From Phreatobacter cathodiphilus (GTDB taxonomy: Bacteria > Pseudomonadota > Alphaproteobacteria > Rhizobiales > Phreatobacteraceae), in the NCBI RefSeq assembly GCF_003008515.1, contig NZ_CP027668.1, positions 3,637,001-3,701,000 of the forward strand: a DNA stretch of 64,000 nt, given 5' to 3'. The notes beneath the pieces were generated by a model that did not search any database, was not told the origin of the DNA, and saw only the letters and a list, made by a program, of their open reading frames with translations. Both the position numbers and the translations under genes were made by a program. Each line of letters starts with the position of its first letter. Position 1 is the stretch's first letter. This document shows positions 39,592-46,481 of the stretch, one piece after another.

Positions 39592-40743
39592 TCAGACGTC
39601 GAGGCGGCGCTTGCCGTCCTTCACCACGGCGATGAAGTTGGGGAAGTCGACGCTGCCCTTGGCGTTGAAGGCGGCCGTGGTTCCGGCGGGACCCTGCACG
39701 AGCTGGAAGTCCTTCATGCCGCCCTTGAGCATCTTCTGGATCTCCAGGCCGTCCGGCTTGCCGACGCGGCGCAGCGCCTCGATGCCGATGGTCATGGATT
39801 CGAAGCCGAGCGCGGAGAGCGTGTTGGCGTCGAGGTTGTGGCGGGCCCGGAAGCGCTCGCCGAAGGCCTTGCCGACGGGATTCGGCGTCGAGGGCTCGTA
39901 GAGGCTGGCGACGGCGAAGCCCTCCGACGCGGGACCGGCGAGGCGGATGAAGTCGTCGGAATTCATCGAGCCGGAGCCGACGAACTGCGTGCGGATGCCG
40001 GCCTCGGCCGCCTGGCGGACGATGTTGGCACCGTCACCGGCCCAGCCGCCGATATAGACCGCCTCCGGGCGCAGCGAGCGCAGCTTGGTGAGCATGGAGG
40101 AGAAGTCCTGCTCGCCGGCATTGTAGCTGTCGGTGGAGACGATGGTGCCGCCGACGCCGCCGACGACCCGCGTCACCTGGGCGGCGAGAGTCACGCCGTA
40201 ATTGGTGTTGTCGTGGATGATCGCGACCTTGGTCTTCTTGAACTTCTCGACGATGGCCCGTGCCGTGTCGTCGCCCTGGGCGTTGCTGTCCGGCCAGGAC
40301 CGGAAGAACCAGGGATCGCCCGGCGTGTTCTGGTCGGTGGCGCCGGCGGCGGTCGACCCGCCCGACAGCATGGCGACCTTGTATTCCGCGGCGATCTTCG
40401 AGGCGGCGATCGCCACGGCCGAGGCGTAGGTGCCGACGATGAAGGGAGACTTCTCCCGCTCGATCAGGCGGCGCACGGCGGTGACGCCCTTGGTCGAGTT
40501 GCTCTCGTCGTCCTCCATGACCAGCTCGATCTTGCGTCCGAGCACGCCGCCCTTGGCATTGGCCTCCTCGATCGCGAACTGGATGCCCGAGAGGATCTGG
40601 CGGCCCTCGATGCTGGCGGGACCGGAGAGCGGAAGCATGCCGCCGAGCTTGATCGGCTCGGAGGACTGGGCACGCAGAACGGACGGAGCGGCGACGCTCG
40701 CGCCCATGACGGCCAGCATGTGACGGCGGGAGAACTGCGTCAT
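39592..40743 (-). CDS. Periplasmic solute-binding protein of the Liv-type transporter
   Basis: A 383-aa Leu/Ile/Val-binding-type receptor. The N-terminal SRRHMLAVMGASVAAPSVLR with cleavage near RAQ has the twin-arginine look of a Tat signal. IKLGGMLPLSGPASIEGRQILSG opens the mature domain. It captures the imported solute and is the first gene of the operon running to 33837. AGGAGA lies seven bases before ATG 40743, and the proposed IclR operator is only about 20 bases upstream. Ligand unknown; aromatic acids are plausible because of the regulator and P450 partner. Confidence 0.92.
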   Translation of the reverse strand: MTQFSRRHMLAVMGASVAAPSVLRAQSSEPIKLGGMLPLSGPASIEGRQILSGIQFAIEEANAKGGVLGRKIELVMEDDESNSTKGVTAVRRLIEREKSPFIVGTYASAVAIAASKIAAEYKVAMLSGGSTAAGATDQNTPGDPWFFRSWPDSNAQGDDTARAIVEKFKKTKVAIIHDNTNYGVTLAAQVTRVVGGVGGTIVSTDSYNAGEQDFSSMLTKLRSLRPEAVYIGGWAGDGANIVRQAAEAGIRTQFVGSGSMNSDDFIRLAGPASEGFAVASLYEPSTPNPVGKAFGERFRARHNLDANTLSALGFESMTIGIEALRRVGKPDGLEIQKMLKGGMKDFQLVQGPAGTTAAFNAKGSVDFPNFIAVVKDGKRRLDV

Positions 40744-40761
40744 GGTGGAATCTCCTAGCGG

Positions 40762-40786
40762 AACCGTATCGACAAACAATACGGTT
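40762..40786. promoter_or_regulatory. Proposed IclR operator before the Liv-type operon
   Basis: AACCGTAT and ATACGGTT form a perfect eight-base inverted repeat with a nine-base spacer. The core CGTATCGACAAACAATACGG recurs with three mismatches before the P450 gene and in looser form before the IclR gene. A further half-site GATACG lies at 40800-40805. Confidence 0.7.
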
Positions 40787-40933
40787 ATATTGATAATGTG
40801 ATACGCATGTTCACGCGCTGTCAAACCCCGCCGAGAGGCGGAAGCGCGCAAATTGTCGGCATGGGTGGCCTGTTTGAAACGCAGGACGACCGATCCTGCG
40901 GCAAGGCGCGAACAGGAGAGCCCGTCGGCCGCG

Positions 40934-41710
40934 TCAGGTGCTGAGGGCGCGCGCCGCCTCGATGGCCAGCGGCGAGAACCGGCGGCGGAAATCGGGGATG
41001 GACCATTCGCTGAGGGAGCCGGCGACATGGACGGCGCCGATGGGCCGCCGGTTGCCGTCGAGCACGGCCGCGGCCAGCACCACCTCGCCGATCAGGGCCT
41101 CCTCGGCCGCCCAGGAATAACCTTCGACGCGCGCCTCGCGCACCTTCTCCCAGATCTCCGGCAGGCCGGTGCGCGACTTCGGCGTGATCGCGCGGCGGTC
41201 GGAGCGGGCGAGCAGGTCGTCCACCTCCGCATCTGCCATCTGGGCCATGCAGGCACGGCCCCCCGAGGAGAGGAAGGTGGGAATGCGCCGGCCCGGCAGC
41301 GTGGCGTAGAAGGTCTCGCGCTTGCTCTGCAGGCGGATGGCGTAGATCGTCATGGTGTCGTCGAAGAGGCTGAGGTCGACACGCTCGCCCGCGAGTTTGC
41401 GCAGCTCCATCAGCACCGGCGTCGCCCGTTCGATCAGCGGGTTGGAGCGCAGGTAGTCGAAGGAGCGGTCGAGCAGCCGGCGCCCGAGCATCAGCCCGCC
41501 GCTGTCGGCACGTTCGAGATAGCCGCGCGCCAGCAGCGTCTGGCCGATGCGCTGCGCGGCGCTCTTGTTGATGCCGGTGGCCGCCGCGATCTCGCCGAGC
41601 GATTTCGGCCGCGGGCTCTGCGCGAAGGCCTCGAGCACATCGAGGGCACGGGCGACCGATTGCAGGAACAGGCGCTCGTCGACGGCGGTCACGCCGGCTG
41701 TCTTGGTCAT
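40934..41710 (-). CDS. IclR family transcriptional regulator
   Basis: A 258-aa regulator with an N-terminal winged HTH (LDVLEAFAQSPRPKSLGEIAAATGINKSAAQRI, about 20-55) and a C-terminal effector domain. It sits between the transporter operon and the P450 operon. Three matching palindromes, one before each operon and one 144 bases upstream of this gene, make it the probable regulator of both operons and itself. ATG 41710 is used; the frame is open to 41809. Confidence 0.92.
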   Translation of the reverse strand: MTKTAGVTAVDERLFLQSVARALDVLEAFAQSPRPKSLGEIAAATGINKSAAQRIGQTLLARGYLERADSGGLMLGRRLLDRSFDYLRSNPLIERATPVLMELRKLAGERVDLSLFDDTMTIYAIRLQSKRETFYATLPGRRIPTFLSSGGRACMAQMADAEVDDLLARSDRRAITPKSRTGLPEIWEKVREARVEGYSWAAEEALIGEVVLAAAVLDGNRRPIGAVHVAGSLSEWSIPDFRRRFSPLAIEAARALST

Positions 41711-41853
41711 CGTCGTCGCCGGACGGGCCTTGCCGGCCCCCCTCCCTGGTGCAATCCGTCCTCGCCGGACCCCCGGCTCGCGCCGCCCCGCGGGGGATGC
41801 ATGGTTCAACCCGGGACTGCTATGGCGGGACCGCGGCCAAAATGCAACACGGT

Positions 41854-41871
41854 CGTATCGGGGCCCAATAC
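41854..41871. promoter_or_regulatory. Proposed autoregulatory operator upstream of the IclR gene
   Basis: CGTATCGGGGCCCAATAC keeps the CGTAT-N9-ATAC spacing of the two stronger sites; its spacer differs. It lies in the gap between the reductase stop and the IclR start. Confidence 0.5.
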
Positions 41872-41882
41872 CTGCCCTGTGG

Positions 41883-43139
41883 TCAGGCCTGCACCTTCGG
41901 CGGCGCCGAGAGCGCCTTGAGGTCGAAGCCCGCCGCCTCGGCCTCGCCGTATGTCGGCGGGGCCGGCAGGGCGAGGATGCGCCGCGCCAGCATGTTGTCG
42001 CCGGGGCGATTCACCGATTCCACACCGACGAGTTGGCCCGCCCGGAAGGCGAGGAGCGAGAAGCGCGCGGCGTCGCGGTCGCCGATCGTCACCTGGGCGT
42101 CGCAGCCCGTCGTCAGACCGGCCATCTGCAGCTTGAGGTCGCCCTGGTCGGACCAGAACCACGGCACGGCATGGTAAGGCTGCGGCTTGCCGGCGAGGCG
42201 GGCGGCGACGACACGGCCCTGGTCGATGGCGTTCTGCACCGATTCCAGCCGCATCCGGCCGCCGGCGAAGGGATTGGGGTGGTTGCAGCAGTCGCCGATG
42301 GCCGAGACCGCGGGATCGGCGGTCTGCATCAGGGCGTCGACCACGATGCCGTTGTCGACCGCGAGACCGGCCTCGGCCGCGATCTCCGCATTGGCGATAC
42401 CGCCGATACCGACCAGGACGAGATCGGCGGGAAGCGTCTCGCCGCCGGCGAGCGCGACGCCGGTCACCCGGCCCTGGGGACCGACGATTGCCTCGATCGC
42501 GGCGCCGAAGCGGAACTGCACGCCGGCAATCTCATGCCGCTCGCGGAAGAAGGCGGAGATGGCCGGCGTCACCGCCCGCGCCATCACCCTGTCGGCCGCC
42601 TCGACCACATGGACCTGCTTGCCGCGCTTGGCGGCAACCGCGGCGAATTCGAGCCCGATGAACCCGGCGCCGATCACCACCACGTCGCCCGCCGCCTCGA
42701 GCAGGGCGCCGAGCGTCCGGGCGTCGGCGAGGGTGCGCAGGGTCGCGACCCCCGCGAGCTCGCCGCCCTGGCCGGTCCACCGCCTGACGCGCGAGCCGGT
42801 GGCGATGACCAGATGGCCGTAGCCGCAGGAGCGCCCGTCCGCCAGCAGCACGTGGCGCGAGGCCCGGTCGATGCGCGTCGCGGCGACGCCGGCGGCGAGG
42901 CGGATGTCGGTCTTGTCGAGCATGGCCTGCGGCCGCAGCACCAGCGCATCCTCGGTCACCGCGCCGAGCAGGAAGCCTTTGGACAGGGGCGGCCGCTGAT
43001 AGGGCAGAACCGGCTCGTCGCCGATCATCTGGATGGTGCCGGCAAAGCCCTCCTCGCGCAGCGACAGCGCCGCCTGCAGTCCTGCCTGTCCTGCCCCGAG
43101 GATGACGACGTCGGCTTGCGGGGCGAGGACCTGGGACAT
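41883..43139 (-). CDS. FAD-dependent NAD(P)H:ferredoxin reductase of the P450 system
   Basis: A 418-aa pyridine-nucleotide-disulphide-type reductase like putidaredoxin reductase. It has an N-terminal FAD site VVILGAGQAGLQAA, GDEPVLPYQRPPLSKGFL, an NAD site VVVIGAGFIGLEFAA, and AIGDCCNHPN late in the protein. It passes electrons from NAD(P)H to the [2Fe-2S] ferredoxin encoded just upstream. ATG 43139 is chosen; a GTG at 43148 would add three residues. Third gene of the P450 operon. Confidence 0.93.
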   Translation of the reverse strand: MSQVLAPQADVVILGAGQAGLQAALSLREEGFAGTIQMIGDEPVLPYQRPPLSKGFLLGAVTEDALVLRPQAMLDKTDIRLAAGVAATRIDRASRHVLLADGRSCGYGHLVIATGSRVRRWTGQGGELAGVATLRTLADARTLGALLEAAGDVVVIGAGFIGLEFAAVAAKRGKQVHVVEAADRVMARAVTPAISAFFRERHEIAGVQFRFGAAIEAIVGPQGRVTGVALAGGETLPADLVLVGIGGIANAEIAAEAGLAVDNGIVVDALMQTADPAVSAIGDCCNHPNPFAGGRMRLESVQNAIDQGRVVAARLAGKPQPYHAVPWFWSDQGDLKLQMAGLTTGCDAQVTIGDRDAARFSLLAFRAGQLVGVESVNRPGDNMLARRILALPAPPTYGEAEAAGFDLKALSAPPKVQA

Positions 43140-43177
43140 GGCATTCACACGGGGCTGGGGCCGACGCCACGCCGGCG

Positions 43178-43501
43178 TCAGATCTGCGAGTCCGGCACCG
43201 TTACCACGAGCCCATCCAGCGCGTCAGTAAGGACAATCTGGCAGGACAGGCGTGACGAAGGCCGCCGCTCGCTAGCCGTCGCATCCAGCATCTCGTCTTC
43301 CGCCGCCGTCACGGGCGGCAGCCGGCCGGCGAAGACCGGATCGACATAGACGTGGCACGTGGCGCAGGCGAGCGAGCCGCCGCATTCGCCGAGCACGCCC
43401 GGGACCTGGGCGCGAACGGCCGCCAGCATCAGGCTGATCCCGGCGGCGGCCTCGATTTCCACCCGGCGCCCACCCGGCTGCAGGACTGTGATGCGCGGCA
43501 T
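43178..43501 (-). CDS. [2Fe-2S] ferredoxin, adrenodoxin/putidaredoxin type
   Basis: A 107-aa electron carrier. The cluster cysteines are Cys40, Cys46, Cys49 and Cys87 in the C-x5-C-x2-C...C pattern (GECGGSLACATCHVYV and RLSCQIV). The spacing is that of P450-linked ferredoxins. It lies one base after the P450 stop region and before the reductase, completing a three-component class I system. Confidence 0.94.
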   Translation of the reverse strand: MPRITVLQPGGRRVEIEAAAGISLMLAAVRAQVPGVLGECGGSLACATCHVYVDPVFAGRLPPVTAAEDEMLDATASERRPSSRLSCQIVLTDALDGLVVTVPDSQI

Positions 43502-43502
43502 G

Positions 43503-44726
43503 TCAGGCCGCGGTCACGGCGAGCGGCAGCGTCTTCAGGCTGCGCAGGTTGTTGTTGAGGGTCCGGGAGGGCGCCCCGGCGAGCTCCAGGCTCTTCACCT
43601 GGGCGACCATGGCCTTCAGCACCGCCTCGCCCTCGAGCCTGGCGATCATCTGACCGATGCACATGTGCACGCCGGTGCCGAGGGCGAGATGGCCCATGGT
43701 CTGGCGCGTCACGTCGAAGCTGTCGGGGTTCTCCCACTGGTCGGGGTCGCGGTTGGCGGCGCCGAGCATGACGAGGATCTTCGAATCGTTCGGCACCGTC
43801 ACGCCGTCGATCACCACCTCCCGCATGGTCTGGCGGCAGACGTTCTGGATCGGCGTCTCGAGGCGCATCGCCTCGTCGAGGGCGGGGCGGATGCGCGAGG
43901 GGTCCTCGCGCAGCAGGGCCCATTGTGACGGGTCCATGGCGAGGTACCACAGCGCCGCCGAGATCATGCTGGACGTGGTGTCGAGGCCGCCGCGCAGGAA
44001 GGAGCGCACCAGCAGGGGCGCCGTCTCGTGGTCGATCTCGCCGCGGTCGGCGGCCTGGAAGATCTTCTCGCCGAAGCCGCCCGGCACCATGGCCTCGCGC
44101 TTCATGCTGTCCATGTACCAGTCCCAGATGGCGTCGGCCTTGCGCTGGGTCTCCTCGAAGCGGGCGTTCTTCGGGCCTTGGCCGTCGAAGTTGAGGGCGC
44201 CGAGCAGGAACAGGTTGTCGCGGCGCTCGGGCGAATTGGCGAGGCCCAGCGCCTCGGGGAAGGTGGTGGAGACATAGGTCTCGGCGAGGTCGTGGACGCC
44301 GCAGAAGGCGCGCTTCTCGACCAGTTCCGCCACCAACCGCTCGGCCGCCGTCTCGAAATCCTCGCGCCACTGCCGGATGACGGCGGGCGAGAGGATGCGC
44401 TGGAGGACTGTACGCACATGGGTGTGCTGCGGCGGGTCCACCTCGACGATCGGGCTCGGCGCGCGCCAGGCGCCGGGCTTGCGGATGTCGGCGAGGCCCG
44501 AGCCGCCGGTGGATGAGAAGGTCTCCCAGTCCTTCAGCACCGGCATGATGTCGCGGTGACGGCCCATCGCATGGACGCCGTAGCGCGACAGGAACACCAC
44601 GGGACCGGCGGCGCGCACGGCAGCGTGCATCGCCCCCGGATTGTCGAGCACCTCGTCGGCATAGGGGTCGACGTCGACGACCGGTGCGGCGAGGCCGGGC
44701 GACGGATGAAGGGCGGCGTCGGGCAT
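43503..44726 (-). CDS. Cytochrome P450, class I (CYP199-like)
   Basis: A 407-aa soluble monooxygenase. The haem-ligand loop GTGVHMCIGQ holds Cys356; the K-helix ExxR is EAMR; the I-helix reads RGGLDTTSS with Gly in place of the usual Ala. YADEVLDNPGAMHAAVRAAGPVVFLSRYGVHAM and the ending resemble CYP199 enzymes of Rhodopseudomonas, which O-demethylate 4-methoxybenzoate; this is from memory and not a search result. Ferredoxin and reductase genes follow directly. An IclR-type palindrome lies 44 bases before ATG 44726. Confidence 0.92.
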   Translation of the reverse strand: MPDAALHPSPGLAAPVVDVDPYADEVLDNPGAMHAAVRAAGPVVFLSRYGVHAMGRHRDIMPVLKDWETFSSTGGSGLADIRKPGAWRAPSPIVEVDPPQHTHVRTVLQRILSPAVIRQWREDFETAAERLVAELVEKRAFCGVHDLAETYVSTTFPEALGLANSPERRDNLFLLGALNFDGQGPKNARFEETQRKADAIWDWYMDSMKREAMVPGGFGEKIFQAADRGEIDHETAPLLVRSFLRGGLDTTSSMISAALWYLAMDPSQWALLREDPSRIRPALDEAMRLETPIQNVCRQTMREVVIDGVTVPNDSKILVMLGAANRDPDQWENPDSFDVTRQTMGHLALGTGVHMCIGQMIARLEGEAVLKAMVAQVKSLELAGAPSRTLNNNLRSLKTLPLAVTAA

Positions 44727-44769
44727 GACATGTCTCCGTCGGCTGGCCGGGCGGTGGAGGCCCGCAAAG

Positions 44770-44789
44770 CGTATCGCCAGAAAATACGG
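44770..44789. promoter_or_regulatory. Proposed IclR operator before the P450 operon
   Basis: CGTATCGCCAGAAAATACGG matches the site before the transporter operon at 17 of 20 positions, including both CGTAT and ATACGG half-sites, and TATTG follows in both. It lies in the 234-base divergent gap shared with soxB. Confidence 0.7.
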
Positions 44790-44960
44790 CAGTATTGTCT
44801 AATCTTGCGGATGGGACAGCCGGCCTGTCAATCGTCACGCCCTGCCCGCGCTGCATGGCTCTTGCCCGGCCATGGCTGGCTCTTGCGGGGCGCCATGACT
44901 GGCGCCGCCGCGCCCGAGAGGCGAGAATGGCGCCGACTGCCCTCCGGACGCCTCTCGCCC

Positions 44961-46211
44961 ATGCGCTATTCCCTCTTCTCGCTGCTCGGCCAGGCCCTCG
45001 CCGGCAATACGGGCTGGCGGCCTGCCTGGCGCGATGCGGCGCCGCAGCCGCGCTACGACGTGATCGTCGTCGGCGGCGGCGGCCATGGGCTGGCGACGGC
45101 CTATTACCTCGCCCGCACCCACGGCATCGCCAATGTCGCCGTGCTGGAGCGCGGCTGGATCGGCGGCGGCAATGTCGGCCGCAACACCACCATCGTCCGC
45201 TCCAACTATCTCCTGCCCGGCAACATACCGCTCTACGAACTCTCCATGCAGCTCTGGGAGGGGCTGGAGCAGGAGATCAACTACAACGCCATGGTCAGCC
45301 AGCGCGGCGTGCTGAACCTCTACCATTCCGACGGCCAACGCGACGCCTATGCCCGCCGCGGCAACGCCATGCGCCTGCACGGCATCGACGCCGAGCTGCT
45401 CGACCGCGAGGGCGTGCGCCGGCTCTATCCCTTCCTCAACTTCGACCAGGCGCGCTTCCCCATCCAGGGCGGCCTGCTGCAGCGGCGCGGCGGCACGGTG
45501 CGGCACGACGCGGTGGCCTGGGGCTATGCGCGCGCGGCGAGCGAGCGCGGCGTCGACATCGTCCAGAACTGCGCCGTCACCGGCTTCCTGCGCGAGGGCG
45601 GGCGCATCACCGGCGTCGAGACCACCCGCGGCACCATCCGGGCGAGCAAGGTGGCGATGGCCGTGGCGGGAAGCTCCTCGCAGGTGGCGGCGATGGCGGG
45701 GCTGCGCCTTCCCATCGAGAGCCACGTGCTGCAGGCCTTCGTCTCCGAGGGGCTGAAGCCGATCATCCCCGGCGTCATCACCTTCGGTGCCGGCCACTTC
45801 TACATCAGCCAGTCCGACAAGGGCGGCCTCGTCTTCGGCGGCGACATCGACGGCTACAATTCCTACGCCCAGCGCGGCAACCTCCCCGTCGTCGAGGACG
45901 TCTGCGAGGGCGGCATGGCGCTGATGCCCGCCATCGGCCGGGCGCGGATGCTGCGCAGCTGGGGCGGCGTGATGGACATGTCCATGGACGGCTCGCCGAT
46001 CATCGACCGCACACCGCTCGACGGCCTCTATCTCAATGCCGGCTGGTGCTATGGCGGCTTCAAGGCGACGCCCGGCTCGGGGGCGGTCTTCGCCCACCTC
46101 ATCGCCCGTGACGAGCCGCACCCCGCCGCCACCGCCCTCACGCTCGGCCGCTTCGCCCGCGGCCTGGTCGTCGACGAGAAGGGCCAGGGCGCCCAACCCA
46201 ACCTGCACTGA
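44961..46211 (+). CDS. soxB: Sarcosine oxidase subunit beta
   Basis: A 416-aa subunit of heterotetrameric sarcosine oxidase, which demethylates sarcosine to glycine with tetrahydrofolate or releases formaldehyde. The FAD motif VIVVGGGGHGLATAYYLA is at about 33-50; the substrate domain follows, ending with LYLNAGWCYGGFKATPGSG. The open frame reaches 44556, but ATG 44961 (MRYSLFSLLGQAL) is the family start. First gene of soxBDAG, divergent from the P450 operon. Confidence 0.95.
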   Translation: MRYSLFSLLGQALAGNTGWRPAWRDAAPQPRYDVIVVGGGGHGLATAYYLARTHGIANVAVLERGWIGGGNVGRNTTIVRSNYLLPGNIPLYELSMQLWEGLEQEINYNAMVSQRGVLNLYHSDGQRDAYARRGNAMRLHGIDAELLDREGVRRLYPFLNFDQARFPIQGGLLQRRGGTVRHDAVAWGYARAASERGVDIVQNCAVTGFLREGGRITGVETTRGTIRASKVAMAVAGSSSQVAAMAGLRLPIESHVLQAFVSEGLKPIIPGVITFGAGHFYISQSDKGGLVFGGDIDGYNSYAQRGNLPVVEDVCEGGMALMPAIGRARMLRSWGGVMDMSMDGSPIIDRTPLDGLYLNAGWCYGGFKATPGSGAVFAHLIARDEPHPAATALTLGRFARGLVVDEKGQGAQPNLH

Positions 46212-46217
46212 GGACCG

Positions 46218-46481
46218 ATGCGCATTCCCTGCCCCTATTGCGGTTCGCGCGACAGTTCCGAATTCGCCTATCTCGGTGACGCCGCCCCGCGCCGGCCGGT
46301 CGACGGCGATGCCGTGGCCATGGCGGCCTACGTCTACCTGCGCGACAACCCGGCAGGTCCGATGGAAGAGCTCTGGTACCACGCGCAGGGCTGCCGCTCC
46401 TGGCTGGTCGTCTCCCGCGACACCCGCGATCACGCCGTCTCGGGCGCACGCCTCGCCGCCGTGCCGGGAGCCTCCGCATGA
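46218..46481 (+). CDS. soxD: Sarcosine oxidase subunit delta
   Basis: An 87-aa small subunit. It opens with the zinc-binding pair CPYCG, then RDSSEFAYLGDA, and has YLRDNPAGPMEELWYHAQGCRSW, the conserved core. It lies six bases after soxB and its stop overlaps the soxA start. Confidence 0.94.
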   Translation: MRIPCPYCGSRDSSEFAYLGDAAPRRPVDGDAVAMAAYVYLRDNPAGPMEELWYHAQGCRSWLVVSRDTRDHAVSGARLAAVPGASA

